Shown one piece after another: positions 27,933-42,396 of a DNA stretch of 64,000 nucleotides. This DNA comes from JAUIIK01 sp963745675. GTDB taxonomy: Bacteria; Chloroflexota; Chloroflexia; Thermomicrobiales; CFX8. Location of the stretch: positions 1 through 64,000 of the forward strand of contig CAVUYM010000016.1 of NCBI GenBank assembly GCA_963745675.1. Direction: 5' to 3'. A program made the translations under genes and the position numbers. The notes below the pieces were generated by a model, which was not told the DNA's origin, did no database searches, and saw only the letters and a program-made list of their open reading frames with translations. Each line of letters opens with the position of its first letter. Within the stretch, counting starts at the first letter, position 1.

Positions 27933-28333
27933 AGAGCATACGACGCCTCACTATCTCCCGCAGTCGTCTGAACCCGATTGCGCCATAAATGTCATCCCGA
28001 GCGGAGTCCAGATACCGGCATTGCAGTAGAAAGTGAAAGACCTACCACCAGAAGCCTATGGACAGGGAGTGCAAGGGCATCACCTCTGCTCGGCGCCGAT
28101 TTCCTTGCCGCTTCAAGCTGAGCCGGATAGATCCTTCACGTGGCAAAGCGTCTTTTCAGGACGACGATGGATGGTCTGCGGCTTGTTTGTAAACTCGCCA
28201 TCGGCCGGTCCAAATCCAATCCATGCCACGCATCTGTGCAGCGGCACAGTCATGATGACCGCTGCTCTCGATATACTGGAATAGAGGGAATACTCGATCT
28301 TGGGCGCTTGGTGGGCCGAGCGGATGGAGGGTC
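27933..28333. other. intergenic stretch upstream of the glucan cluster
   Basis: About 400 bases without a credible gene. It contains the short motif GTCATCCCGAGCGGAG (27991-28006), a known type of dispersed intergenic repeat core similar in style to the GTCATTTCGACC units at 10962-11470. A promoter for glgE is expected here but no clear -35/-10 pair is evident to me. A GGAGGG site precedes the ATG at 28334. Confidence 0.45.
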
Positions 28334-30325
28334 ATGACACGTAAGAAAACGGACGGACGGCGCCGGGCGGTCATCGAAGGGGTTTCCCCCGAGATCGATA
28401 GTGGGCGCTATCCGATAAAACGCGTGATCGGCGAATCGGTCACCGTCGAAGCTGACATTTTCACCGATGGTCATGATGCACTATCCGCGCTGTTGTTGTA
28501 CCGGGCCGGCAACGAGAAGCAATATCGATCGGTCACGCTGCAACCGTTAATCAACGACCGCTGGCGCGGCACATTCGAGATCACAGAAGTTGGCAAGTAT
28601 CACTACACCATCTGGGCCTGGGTCGATCATTTCAAGACCTGGACCCGCGATCTCGTCAAGCGTATCGACGCCGAACAGGACATCTCCATCGATCTGCTCA
28701 TCGGAGTCGATCTCATCGAATCCACTGCCAACCGGGCACCGGAGGAACAAGCTGCCAAACTGCGCGACGCGGCAGAAGCGTTGCGCTCCGCCACCGCCGA
28801 TACCGCCCTGGAGATCCTCAGCCCCGAACTCGCGCGCACGATGCTGATTTATAGCGACCGCTCCAATGCGACCAAGTACGACAAGGAGCTGACTGTCTGG
28901 GCCGAGCCTACACTGGCGCGGACCGGCGCGTGGTACGAACTCTTTCCGCGCTCCTGGTCGTCCGAAGCAGGCAAACACGGCACCTTTATGGATGTCATTG
29001 CGCATTTGCCCTATGTCAAGGATATGGGCTTTGACGTGCTCTATTTGCCACCGATCCACCCGATCGGCTTCGCCCATCGAAAAGGCAAGAACAACTCCGT
29101 CATCGCCGAGCCGGACGACACCGGCAGCCCCTGGGCTATCGGAGGTCCGGAGGGCGGCCACAAGGCGATCCTCTCCGAACTTGGAAGCCTCGACGATTAC
29201 AAACTGCTGGTCCAGACCGCCCGTGGTCAGGGCATCGAAGTCGCGATGGACCTGGCCTACCAGTGTTCGCCAGATCATCCCTACGTCTCGGAGCATCCGG
29301 ACTGGTTCAAACAACGCCCTGATGGCACCATCCAGTACGCAGAGAATCCGCCCAAGAAATACCAGGACATCTACCCCTTCGATTTCGAGTGCGAGGATTG
29401 GAAGGGGCTCTGGGACGAGCTCAAGAGCATCGTCGACTACTGGATCGAGCAGGGCGTCGTCGTATTCCGGGTCGATAACCCGCACACAAAGCCCTTCCCG
29501 TTCTGGGAATGGCTCATTACAAACGTCAAGGACGAGCACCCGGAGGTCATCTTCCTATCAGAAGCCTTCACCCGCCCACGCGTGCTGGAGAATCTGGCTA
29601 AAGTCGGCTTTACCCAGTCCTACAACTACTTCGCCTGGCGCAACACGCGCTGGGAACTGACCGAATATCTGACCGAACTGACGAAAACTGAGGTCTTCGA
29701 ATACTTGCGACCAGCGCTCTGGCCGAACACCCCTGACATCCTGCCCGAGTACCTCCAGTTCGGCGGTCGCCCGGCCTTCATCAGCCGGCTCGTCCTGGCG
29801 GCGACACTTGGCGCAACCTATGGCATCTATGGCCCCGCCTTCGAACACATGGATCACGAGCCGCTCGAAGCGGGCAGAGAGGAATATCTCTATTCGGAGA
29901 AGTACCAGATTCGGGAATGGGATCTGGAGCGACCGGATAGCCTGCGTAACATCATCACAATCGTCAACAGGGTCCGCCATGAGAACCCGGCCCTGCACTC
30001 GAACGCAAACCTGACATTCCACCCGACCGGCAACGAGCAACTGATCGCCTATAGCAAACGTACGGAGGACAATCGCAATATCATCCTCACCGTCGTCAAT
30101 CTCGATCCGCACTACACTAATTCAGGCTGGGTCGAGCTGCCGCTGGAGGAGTGGGGGCTGGAAGCCGATCAGCCCTTCCAGGTCCACGACCAGCTGGGTC
30201 AGGGCCGCTACATCTGGAACGGGATCCAAAACTACGTCGAGCTAAACCCGCACTCGATGCCGGCTCATATCTTCAACGTGCGCCGCCGCACCCGGACCGA
30301 GCACGATTTTGACTATTTCATGTAG
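28334..30325 (+). CDS. glgE: alpha-1,4-glucan:maltose-1-phosphate maltosyltransferase
   Basis: 663 residues, GH13_3. An N-terminal beta domain carries RYPIKRVIGESVTVEADIF. The (beta/alpha)8 barrel contains WYELFPRSW, HGTFMDVIAHLPYVKDMGFD, the family hallmark YLPPIHPIGFAHRKGKNN, then the nucleophile Asp in VFRVDNPHTKPFPFW and the acid Glu in LSEAFTRPRVL. GlgE elongates alpha-1,4-glucan from alpha-maltose-1-phosphate, releasing phosphate, in the cytosol. The substrate is made by the maltokinase part of the next gene, so the two belong to one pathway. Intact reading frame. It heads the cluster, and a palindromic repeat separates it from treS. Confidence 0.93.
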   Translation: MTRKKTDGRRRAVIEGVSPEIDSGRYPIKRVIGESVTVEADIFTDGHDALSALLLYRAGNEKQYRSVTLQPLINDRWRGTFEITEVGKYHYTIWAWVDHFKTWTRDLVKRIDAEQDISIDLLIGVDLIESTANRAPEEQAAKLRDAAEALRSATADTALEILSPELARTMLIYSDRSNATKYDKELTVWAEPTLARTGAWYELFPRSWSSEAGKHGTFMDVIAHLPYVKDMGFDVLYLPPIHPIGFAHRKGKNNSVIAEPDDTGSPWAIGGPEGGHKAILSELGSLDDYKLLVQTARGQGIEVAMDLAYQCSPDHPYVSEHPDWFKQRPDGTIQYAENPPKKYQDIYPFDFECEDWKGLWDELKSIVDYWIEQGVVVFRVDNPHTKPFPFWEWLITNVKDEHPEVIFLSEAFTRPRVLENLAKVGFTQSYNYFAWRNTRWELTEYLTELTKTEVFEYLRPALWPNTPDILPEYLQFGGRPAFISRLVLAATLGATYGIYGPAFEHMDHEPLEAGREEYLYSEKYQIREWDLERPDSLRNIITIVNRVRHENPALHSNANLTFHPTGNEQLIAYSKRTEDNRNIILTVVNLDPHYTNSGWVELPLEEWGLEADQPFQVHDQLGQGRYIWNGIQNYVELNPHSMPAHIFNVRRRTRTEHDFDYFM

Positions 30326-30329
30326 AGGG

Positions 30330-30424
30330 TTAGGGATTAGGGAAGAGGAAACAGGGAACAGGGAAGCAACCGATTTCAGATTTTCCCTCTTCCCTCTTGC
30401 CTGTTCCCTCTTCCCTAAAAGGGA
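30330..30424. repeat. palindromic repeat between glgE and treS
   Basis: A purine-rich arm (30330-30366, GGGAAGAGGAAACAGGGAAC) is complementary to a pyrimidine-rich arm (30383-30424, GTTCCCTCTTCCC). Starts 5 bases after the glgE stop. Confidence 0.7.
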
Positions 30425-30446
30425 GAGGAACCACCGATCACAATGA

Positions 30447-33797
<3,351 letters not shown>

Positions 33798-33801
<4 letters not shown>

Positions 33802-35874
33802 GTATTCGTCGTGATTCAGTTGACGCTCTGCGCCAGCTCGCAGAGCGCTACGGTATCGCTTCGGTGTACCAGTCAATGGACCGCAGGATCGTTCGTGCGC
33901 CGCAGGAGACGATCTTCGCGGCCCTGAAAGCTCTCGGAGCCGACGTTTCTGCGCTGACGGAGGTTGCAGCAGCCTACGAACAACGGCGGCAAGAAGAGTG
34001 GTCGACGATGACCAACCCGACCGCGACGATCTGGGATGGCGCGGGCCAGGTCCCGGTGCGGCTCCCGTCGCGCCACTCGACAACCGAGCTCCAGCTCAGG
34101 TTGCGTCTAGAGGATGGCGACGAATTGCGCGATGTCGTCTCACTACGCGACTACAAAGTCGTCGGCAGCGCCAGGCTAGTCCCAACGGCGAGCACCCTCG
34201 AACGAGCAATCGATCTGCCCTGGGTAGTGCCCAGCGGCTATCACCAGCTTGATCTCGAATCGGGAGAGTTTCATGCGACGACACTCCTGATTTCAGCTCC
34301 GAGCAAAGCTTTTCAACACACTGACTCGCGCAGTTGGGGCACATTTCTCCCGCTCTACAGCCTGATCATCCGAGACCAGCTGGGGAGCAGGCAACATCGG
34401 CGATCTGGGACGCTTGATGGCGTGGACCGCCGAACAGGGCGGGCGCTATGTCGGGACGCTGCCGCTGCTCCCGGCCTTCCTCGACGAGCCCTTGATGCCT
34501 GGCCCCTATTCGCCGGTTTCGCGGCTGTTCTGGAACGAGTTCTTCATCGACATCCCGGCCGTCCCTGAGTTCGAGCACTCAAACGCAGCGCAGGCACAGG
34601 TCGAGTCCGCTGATTTCCAGCGCGAGCTCGCCACGCTACGGTCGGACGAGTTCGTCGACTATCGCGATGGCATGCGACTACGGCGTTCGGTGCTGGAGCA
34701 ACTCGCGGCGACGCTGATCGAAAATGGCGGTGAACGCTTCGAGGAGTTTCGGAGATGGCTGGACGAACAACGCCATGCCCGTCTCTATGCCGGTTTTCGC
34801 GCGCTCGTCGAGAAGCATGGCAGCGGACCATCCGGTTGGCCGGAGGTCATTCGCCCCGAGGATCTGGACGAAGCAGACTATGATGAAACTGCATTCAATT
34901 ACCATGCTTATGTCCAGTGGATTGCGGAACAGCAACTTGGAGCCCTACCACGCCTGCCTGAATCCAACTCTGGTCTCTATCTCGACCTGCCCATCGGTGT
35001 AAACGGCGAAGGCTACGACGTCTGGCGCGAGCCGGACGCATTTGCAAGCGGCTTCAGCGTCGGCGCGCCGCCCGATCTGCTCGGGCCGGAGGGACAGAAC
35101 TGGGGCTTCCCGCCACTCAACCCGCTCGTCCTGCGAGAACAGGGTTACCGCCATTTCATCGAGGTCATTCAGCACCATATGCGTCACGCATCACTGCTGC
35201 GCATCGATCACATCATGGGGCTGCACCGACAATTCTGGATTCCTGACGGCGCTGAGGCGAAAGATGGTCTTTATGTCCACTATCCTGCCGACGATCTCTA
35301 CGCAATCCTGAGCCTCGAATCTCACCGTAACCAGACGGAACTGGTTGGCGAAGATCTCGGCACCGTCCCGCTCCAGGTCCGACCGGCAATGGAAGAGCAT
35401 GACATCAGCAGAATGATCATCGTGCCCTTCGAAGTCTGGGAGGACTCGACTTCGCTTGCAGAGATACCGGAGCAGTCGCTAACGGCGCTCAACACACATG
35501 ACATGCCGCCAATCGCCGGGATCTGGGAGAGTTGGTTCAACAGCGAGCGACAGGCAACACTGGTAACGTTGTTAACAGAGAAGGGCCTGCTCGCGGACGA
35601 CACTGAGCCAGATGATCTCAAGGCGATCATCACAGCAACACTCGAACTACTCGGGAAGAGCGACGCGCGCACGGTCCTGGTCAATCTCGAAGATCTCTGG
35701 CTCGAAACGCGATCCCAGAATATTCCCGGCACAACCGACGACGAACAACCCAACTGGCGACGCAAAGCAGTCCAGACGTTCGAGGAATTCTCTTCGTCCG
35801 GCTCCGTACTGGAGCAACTGGCACGCTTGGATTCTGCGCGTCGCCAATCAGAACATGATGACGAGGAGCTATGA
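33798..35874 (+). CDS. malQ: 4-alpha-glucanotransferase (amylomaltase), frameshifted
   Basis: About 691 residues, GH77. Starts MSIRRDSVDALRQLAERYG at the ATG overlapping the treS stop. Motifs: TSWGAGNIGDLGRLMAW, LPLLPAFLDEPLMPGPYSPV, the nucleophile region LLRIDHIMGLHRQFWIP, acid/base ELVGEDLGTVP and LNTHDMPPIAGIW. MalQ transfers alpha-1,4-glucan chains between molecules. In this cluster it can rearrange linear chains between GlgE, GlgB and TreY. The frame breaks once at about 34372, between LPLYSL and SETSWGAG. The stop overlaps the glgB ATG as ATGA. Confidence 0.88.
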
Positions 35875-37772
35875 CAGCAACACTCTCCGAGCAGGATTTC
35901 TACTTATTTAACGAAGGCAGCCATCTAGACCTGGCCGACCGGCTCGGGGCCCATATAGAAGAACGCGATGGCTGGCCCGGCACGAGTTTTGCTGTCTGGG
36001 CGCCCAACGCGGAGTACGTCTCGGTCGTTGGCGATTTCAATGGCTGGGATCAGAGCGCGGCCCCGCTGGAACCGCAGGGCGGCTCCGGCATCTGGGGTGG
36101 ATTCGTACGCGAGGTCGGTCAGGGCGCGCGCTACAAGTTCCACATCCGCTCGCGGCACAACGGCTACCGGGTCAACAAAGCCGATCCGATAGCCTTCCAC
36201 GCCGAAATATCGCCAGCAACGGCCTCGATCGTCTGGCCGCTCGACTATGACTGGGGCGACAGCGATTGGATGGCGACGCGAGCCGAGAAAAACAGTGCTG
36301 AAGCGCCTCAGTCGATTTACGAGGTCCATCTCGGTTCCTGGATGCGCGTGCCGGAAGAGGATAATCGCTCGCTGAGCTACCGCGAAGTTGCGCCAAAGTT
36401 AGCCGACTACGCCGTTGAGATGGGCTTCACTCACATCGAGCTGCTGCCGATCATGGAGCACCCCTTCTACGGTTCATGGGGTTACCAGACGACGGGCTAC
36501 TTCGCCCCAACTAGCCGCTACGGCACGCCGCAGGACTTCATGTATCTCGTCGATCATCTGCACCAGCGCGGCATCGGCGTCATCCTCGACTGGGTCCCGT
36601 CCCATTTTCCGTCCGACGAGCACGGGCTGGCCTACTTCGACGGAACCCACCTCTACGAGCATTCCGATCCGCGCCAGGGCTACCACCCGGACTGGAACAG
36701 CTACATCTTCAACTATGGGCGCAATGAGGTGCGCAGTTTCCTGCTGAGTTCGGCGCTCTTCTGGATGGACAAGTATCACATCGATGGATTGCGGGTGGAC
36801 GCCGTCGCGTCAATGCTCTACCTCGATTACTCCCGCAAGGAAGGCGAGTGGATACCGAACGAGTACGGTGGTCGGGAGAATCTCGAAGCAATCGACTTCC
36901 TGCGTCGCCTCAATACGGAGGTCTATGCCCGCTTCCCGGACACCCAGACGACGGCTGAGGAGTCGACGGCATGGCCGATGGTCTCACGCCCGACATATCT
37001 CGGCGGGCTCGGCTTCGGTCAGAAGTGGGATATGGGCTGGATGCACGACACGCTCGAATATTTCAAGCGCGAACCGATCCACCGCAAGTACCACCACAAC
37101 GAGCTGACCTTCAGGATGGTTTACGCCTTCAACGAGAATTTCGTCATGCCGCTGTCGCACGACGAGGTGGTGCATGGCAAAGGTTCGCTCATCGCCGGTA
37201 TGCCCGGAGACGGCTGGCAGAAGTTCGCCAACCTGCGGCTGCTCTACAGCTACATGACGGCCCAGCCCGGCAAGAAGCTGCTCTTCATGGGTTGCGAGTT
37301 CGGCCAGGGTCGAGAGTGGAACCACGACGCCAGCCTCGACTGGAACTTGCTGGAGCATCCGCTGCACGAGGGACTCCGGAAGCTCGTCGGCCAGCTCAAC
37401 CGCATCTACCGCGAATCTGACGCATTCCACCAAACCGATTTCAATCACGAAGGCTTCGAGTGGATAGATGCCAGCGACGCTGAACACAGCGTCCTGACCT
37501 TTCTACGCAAAGACAAAGACGGCGAGCAAGCGATCGTCGCCGCCTTCAATCTGACGCCGACTCCGCGTCACAATTACCGCATCGGTGTCCCAAGCGAGGG
37601 CACATGGAGCGAGATTCTGAATAGCGACGCCGAGGAATTCGGTGGCAGCGGACAGGGCAATTTCGGTGGGGTCGAGACGACGCCGGTGTCCTGGAATGGG
37701 CGGCCAAGCTCGATCATCGTGACGCTCCCCCCGCTCGGAGCGATCTTCTTCTCGAACGGGAGCAATAGCTGA
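35871..37772 (+). CDS. glgB: 1,4-alpha-glucan branching enzyme
   Basis: 633 residues, GH13_9 with one N-terminal CBM48 domain (SFAVWAPNAEYVSVVGDFNGWD), hence the short form without the extra N1 domain. Barrel motifs: YEVHLGSWMR, GYFAPTSRYGTPQDFMYLVD, WVPSHFP, nucleophile Asp in IDGLRVDAVASMLYLDYSR, acid Glu in TTAEESTAWPMVSRP and PLSHDEVVHGKGS. It cuts alpha-1,4 chains and rejoins them as alpha-1,6 branches. Start ATG overlaps the malQ stop, so treS, malQ and glgB are translationally coupled. Intact frame. Confidence 0.95.
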   Translation: MTATLSEQDFYLFNEGSHLDLADRLGAHIEERDGWPGTSFAVWAPNAEYVSVVGDFNGWDQSAAPLEPQGGSGIWGGFVREVGQGARYKFHIRSRHNGYRVNKADPIAFHAEISPATASIVWPLDYDWGDSDWMATRAEKNSAEAPQSIYEVHLGSWMRVPEEDNRSLSYREVAPKLADYAVEMGFTHIELLPIMEHPFYGSWGYQTTGYFAPTSRYGTPQDFMYLVDHLHQRGIGVILDWVPSHFPSDEHGLAYFDGTHLYEHSDPRQGYHPDWNSYIFNYGRNEVRSFLLSSALFWMDKYHIDGLRVDAVASMLYLDYSRKEGEWIPNEYGGRENLEAIDFLRRLNTEVYARFPDTQTTAEESTAWPMVSRPTYLGGLGFGQKWDMGWMHDTLEYFKREPIHRKYHHNELTFRMVYAFNENFVMPLSHDEVVHGKGSLIAGMPGDGWQKFANLRLLYSYMTAQPGKKLLFMGCEFGQGREWNHDASLDWNLLEHPLHEGLRKLVGQLNRIYRESDAFHQTDFNHEGFEWIDASDAEHSVLTFLRKDKDGEQAIVAAFNLTPTPRHNYRIGVPSEGTWSEILNSDAEEFGGSGQGNFGGVETTPVSWNGRPSSIIVTLPPLGAIFFSNGSNS

Positions 37773-37834
37773 GCCCGGCGCGCGACAGTTTGCTTGAGTA
37801 CGTCCACATCCGGAACGAATATCCAGCCATATTC

Positions 37835-37932
37835 GTAGAGACGTGCCGCCGGCGCGTCTCGGTCATGCAATTCGAATGTTCCCGTGGGCATGCGGTCGTT
37901 GCTTGCAAGACGCGCCGGCGGCACGTCTCTAC
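37835..37932. repeat. 98-bp palindromic repeat element, copy 2
   Basis: Arms 37835-37860 and 37908-37932 (GTAGAGACGTGCCGCCGGCG and its complement) are a better-paired version of the element at 720-817. The central part is unrelated to that copy. It lies in the gap between glgB and treZ. Confidence 0.8.
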
Positions 37933-37947
37933 GGAGGCTAATCAATC

Positions 37948-39801
37948 GTGATTCTCGAGTCATCGTTGCTCGGCGCGACACCACTCTCGAACAACCGTTG
38001 CCGCTTCATCGTCTGGGCACCCTTCGTTAGGCATATTGACGTGCATCTGCTGGGCCCGAACGAGCGCTACGAGTCGCTTCAACGTGACGAGCAGGGCTAC
38101 CACTCAGCGATCCTCGAAGATGTGCCTGCCGGAACGAACTACTTCTACCGGCTCGACGGCGAACGGGATAGACCCGACCCGGCCTCCAGATTCCAGCCGG
38201 AGGGCGTCCACGGCCCGTCGCAAGTCGTCGATCCGGCTGCTTATGACTGGGATGACTCCGACTGGTCAGGGCTTCCACGAGACGAACTCGTCTTCTACGA
38301 ATTACACGTCGGGACGTTTACCGACGAAGGCACCTTTGACGCCGCGATCGAACACCTCGACGGATTGCGAGATCTCGGCATCACCTGTATCGAACTGATG
38401 CCGGTCAACCAGTTCCCCGGCGTACGCAACTGGGGCTATGACGGCGTTCAGATCTTCGCCGTCCAGAATTCCTATGGTGGTCCGGACGGCCTGCGTCGAC
38501 TTGTCGATGCCTGTCACGCACGTGGGCTGGCGATCATACTCGATGTCGTCTACAACCACCTCGGGCCGGAAGGCAACTATCTCGCTGAGTACGGCCCCTA
38601 CTTCACTGACAGATACAGAACTCCCTGGGGAGCGGCGCTGAATTTTGATGACCGGGAAAGCGACGAGGTTCAACGCTTCTACATCGAGAACGCGCTGGGC
38701 TGGGTTCGAGATTACCATCTCGACGGCTTCCGGCTCGATGCCATCCACGCCATCATGGACCAGCGTCCACGCCCCTTCCTGCGGGAGATGGCGAGTGCCG
38801 TCCGCGATCTGGCAGGCAGGCAGGGGCGCACGGTCCACATCATCGCAGAGAGCAACATGAATGATCCGCGAGTGATCAATCCGGCAAAGTTCGGCGGCCT
38901 CGGTCTCGACGCCGAGTGGAACGACGATTTCCACCATGCGCTGCACGCCCTGCTGACAGGAGAAGATACCGGCTACTACCATGACTATGGCAGCTTCAGC
39001 GATCTCGTCAAAGCGCTGCGGGCTGGCTTCGTCTACACCGGCCAGCACATGAGCTTTCGGGGTCGTGGTCACGGCGATGTCCCGCGGCTCTATGACGGCG
39101 ACAACTTCGTCGTCTTCGCCCAGAATCACGACCAGATTGGCAACCGCGCTCTCGGCGACCGGTTGAGCACGATGATCCCATTCGAGATGCAGAAAGCTGT
39201 CGCTGCGCTGGTCATCCTCTCACCTTACTTGCCGCTCTTCTTCATGGGCGAAGAGTATGGCGAACGAGCACCGTTTCCATATTTCGTCGACCACGGTGAT
39301 CCGGACCTCATCGAAGCAGTGCGAGCGGGCAGAGCGCGAGAATTTCGCAGTTTTGATTGGCAGGGCGAGCTTCTCGACCCGGCTTCTCCCGAAACGTTCA
39401 ACATGGCGAAGCTGGACCGACGACGACTGCAAGAACCTCGGCATCGCGCACTATTCGATCTCCATCGGGAGTTATTGAGACTCCGCCGAAACACCCCGGC
39501 ACTGGCGAATCTGGATATGAGCGAGATGGTGATTTCCTCCATCGACTCGAATCGCATCCTCTTGATGTGCCGTCACCACGCAACCGGTGACGTATGTTGC
39601 GCGTTCAATATCGGTGATAAAGCGGCGACTTTCGAACTGCCTATTGGCGCTGGTAGCTGGCGGCTCGTGCTCGACACGGCGGACGGCAAGTGGACCGGGC
39701 CGGGATCAAGATTACAAGCAACTCTGATATCTCCAGACAACGCTGAGATCACTATCCTGGGCATGAGTTGCGCTGTATACGTCGCCAGCAACCCTCAGTG
39801 A
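37948..39801 (+). CDS. treZ: malto-oligosyltrehalose trehalohydrolase
   Basis: 617 residues, GH13_10. The N-terminal beta domain begins LLGATPLSNNRCRFIVWAPF. Barrel motifs: FYELHVGTFTDEGTFDAAIE, IELMPVNQFPGVRNWGYDGV, DVVYNHLGPEGNYL, nucleophile Asp in YHLDGFRLDAIHAIMDQ, acid Glu in HIIAESNMNDPR and VVFAQNHDQIGNRALGDRL. It releases free trehalose from maltooligosyltrehalose made by TreY. The frame is unbroken. It stands between two palindromic repeats (37835-37932 and 39828-39903), with treY further down after the GH57 gene. Confidence 0.93.
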   Translation: MILESSLLGATPLSNNRCRFIVWAPFVRHIDVHLLGPNERYESLQRDEQGYHSAILEDVPAGTNYFYRLDGERDRPDPASRFQPEGVHGPSQVVDPAAYDWDDSDWSGLPRDELVFYELHVGTFTDEGTFDAAIEHLDGLRDLGITCIELMPVNQFPGVRNWGYDGVQIFAVQNSYGGPDGLRRLVDACHARGLAIILDVVYNHLGPEGNYLAEYGPYFTDRYRTPWGAALNFDDRESDEVQRFYIENALGWVRDYHLDGFRLDAIHAIMDQRPRPFLREMASAVRDLAGRQGRTVHIIAESNMNDPRVINPAKFGGLGLDAEWNDDFHHALHALLTGEDTGYYHDYGSFSDLVKALRAGFVYTGQHMSFRGRGHGDVPRLYDGDNFVVFAQNHDQIGNRALGDRLSTMIPFEMQKAVAALVILSPYLPLFFMGEEYGERAPFPYFVDHGDPDLIEAVRAGRAREFRSFDWQGELLDPASPETFNMAKLDRRRLQEPRHRALFDLHRELLRLRRNTPALANLDMSEMVISSIDSNRILLMCRHHATGDVCCAFNIGDKAATFELPIGAGSWRLVLDTADGKWTGPGSRLQATLISPDNAEITILGMSCAVYVASNPQ

Positions 39802-39827
39802 ATTGGGCGAAGACAAACGTGGATTTC

Positions 39828-39903
39828 GTAGGGGTGGAGTTCATTTCCACCCGGCTAAAGCATCACATACGTACGCGGGTGGAGATGAACTCCACCCCTA
39901 CGA
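39828..39903. repeat. 76-bp palindromic repeat between treZ and the GH57 gene
   Basis: Arms 39828-39854 and 39877-39903 (CGTAGGGGTGGAGTTCAT and its complement) pair over about 27 bases with one mismatch. A 22-base loop lies between. No coding content. Confidence 0.8.
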
Positions 39904-39970
39904 TGATTCAATTCTGAGTCATGCCCTCAATATATCGACTGGTCGCTACTGGAATGAGAAAGAAACTACT

Positions 39971-42396
39971 TTGAACCGTTACATCTGTGTCCACGGACAC
40001 TTCTATCAACCACCGCGCGAAAACCCCTGGCTGGAGTCGATTGAGGTCCAGGATTCCGCCTATCCCTACCATGACTGGAATGCGCGCATCACCCACGAGA
40101 GCTATGGTCCCAACGCTGCAGCCCGCATCCTCGACGGCGAGGGCCGTATCCTCGAAATCGTCAACAACTACGCCAGGATCAGCTTCAATTTCGGCCCGAC
40201 TTTGCTGGCCTGGTTGGAGGAATTCGATCCCGAGACCTATCGGGCGATATCTGGCCGCAGACAAGAGAGTATCGAGACGCTACTCCGGTCACGGCTCCGC
40301 TATCGCCCAGGTCTACAACCACCTGATCATGCCGCTGGCCAACACGCGCGACAAAGAGACCCAGATCATCTGGGGGATCGCCGATTTCGAACACCGTTTT
40401 GGCCGCAAGCCGGAGGGCATGTGGCTGGCCGAAACCGCCGTCGATCTCGAAACACTTGATCTGCTCGCCCAGCATGGCATCGCCTACACGATCCTCGCTC
40501 CTCACCAGGCGAGCCAGGTACGTGAGATCGGGGAGCCGGAGTGGACCGACGTCAATGGCGGCCGGGTCGACCCGACGCGCCCTTATCGAGTCGATCTACC
40601 TTCGGGCGAGTCGATCGCGATCTTCTTCTACGACGGACCGGTCTCTCAAGCAGTCGCGTTTGAGGGGCTGCTCAACCAGGGCGAGTTGCTGGCGAGCCGT
40701 ATGGTCGGAACCTTCTCCGATGATCGGGACTGGCCCCAGATCGTTCATATTGCAACCGATGGCGAGACATACGGCCACCATCACCGCAACGGTGAAATGG
40801 CGCTCGCCTATGCGCTCCACTACATCGAAGAACATGACCTCGCCGAACTGACGAATTACGGTGAATATCTCGAGCGCTTTCCACCGACGCACGAGGCGAA
40901 AGTCATCGATGACACGTCATGGAGCTGCATTCACGGAGTCGAACGCTGGCGTTCCGACTGCGGCTGCAACACCGGCAGCAATCCGCGCTGGAACCAGAAG
41001 TGGCGCGCCCCGTTGCGCGATGCTCTCGACTGGCTGCGCGATGAAATGATCGACGTCTACACGGCGGTCGGTACGCCCTTATTGAAAGATCCCTGGTCTG
41101 CTCGCGACGCCTATATTGACGTCGTCCTGGATCGCTCCGATGAATCACTCGAACGGTTCTTCCAGAAGCACCAGTCGAAACCTCTGGCCGAAGATGAGCG
41201 TCGGATCGCGTTGAAACTCCTGGAACTTCAGCGGCACGCGATGCTGATGTATACGAGCTGCGGATGGTTCTTCGACGAACTTTCCGGCATCGAGACAGTG
41301 CAAGTGATCGAATATGCGGGGCGCGCCGTGCAGATCGCGGATGCGTTGAACGGCGGAGGTCTCGAAGCTGGCTTTGTCGAGCGCCTCGCGCTTGCGCCGA
41401 GCAATCTTCCCCGGTTCGGGAACGGCGCTGTAATTTACGATCAGCTGGTACGGCCTGCTGCCGTCGATCTTGCGATGGTCGCTGCACACTACGCAATGAG
41501 CACGCTATTCGAAGAAACTCCGCCAGATTTAGTCTATGCATTTGACACTTCCTCGCAGTCGTTCGCCCGGCATGAGACGGGCCGGGCCAGGTTGGGGCTC
41601 GGCCGGGTGAGCCTCAGGTCACGCATCACCCACGACGAAGGCATGTTCACCTATGGCGTCCTCCATCTGGGAGATCACAACCTCGACGGCGGTGTTCGGC
41701 CGTTCATGGGCGACGAAGAATTCGATTCGATGACTGCGGAAATTACAGCGGCATTCGAGCGCGCCGACTATCCGCAAACGATCCGTCTGATCGACCATCA
41801 CTTCGGCGACCACGCCTACTCGCTCGGGTCGCTATTCCGGGACGAGCAGCGCAATATCACGAGCGTGATTCTCGACGGCACGCTAGCTGAAGCGGAGTCG
41901 GTCTATCGCCATCTCTACGACGACAACGCCCCGTTGATGCGCTACCTGGATAGTGTCTCGATACCACTGCCACGCGTACTGAGGACGGCAGCAGAGTTCA
42001 TCATGAACGTCGACGTGAGCCGAGCACTTGGGGAAGATCCGATCGACTTCGAGTACATTCAGAACTACTTCCACGAAACGAGCACATGGGGCCTGGAGCT
42101 CGATGTTCCAGGGATTAGCTTCGCGATGGAGGCAGCTCTCGAACGCCTCTCGAACCGGCTGACGATCGATAAATCCGGCCCCGGAGGAATTCGACGAGAT
42201 AACCAATCTCATCGAACTCATTCGTGGGTTGCCCTTTGGCTGCGACTACTGGACCGCTCAGAATCACTACTACGCGCTCCTCACTTCAGGCTATCCAGAG
42301 ATGAAACGCAGCGCCGAGTATGGCGATACCTCGGCAACAGAGTGGGTGGCGTCATTCGAGCGACTGGGGGAAGCGCTATCGGTCCGAGTTCGATGA
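39971..42396 (+). CDS. GH57 family glycoside hydrolase (DUF3536), frameshifted
   Basis: About 808 residues over three frames. The N-terminal motif LNRYICVHGHFYQPPRENPW (TTG at 39971) is followed by NNYARISFNFGPTLLAWLEE. After a break near 40277 it continues HGSAIAQVYNHLIMPLANTR and FGRKPEGMWLAETAVDLETL, with the nucleophile Glu, and HIATDGETYGHHHRNGEM, with the catalytic Asp. The C-terminal helical region changes frame again near 42178 to PAPEEFDEITNLIELI and ends at a TGA overlapping the treY ATG. GH57 enzymes cleave or transfer alpha-glucans. Position between treZ and treY suggests glucan trimming in the same cycle; the precise reaction is unknown. Confidence 0.8.

Noticed and set aside
28547..29539. 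A 330-codon open frame antisense to glgE
   Set aside because: GC-rich codon bias of glgE keeps the antisense frame open; the protein has no recognisable family and glgE is certain.
38302..39129. A 275-codon open frame antisense to treZ
   Set aside because: Lies fully within treZ, whose catalytic motifs are clear; the antisense product resembles nothing.
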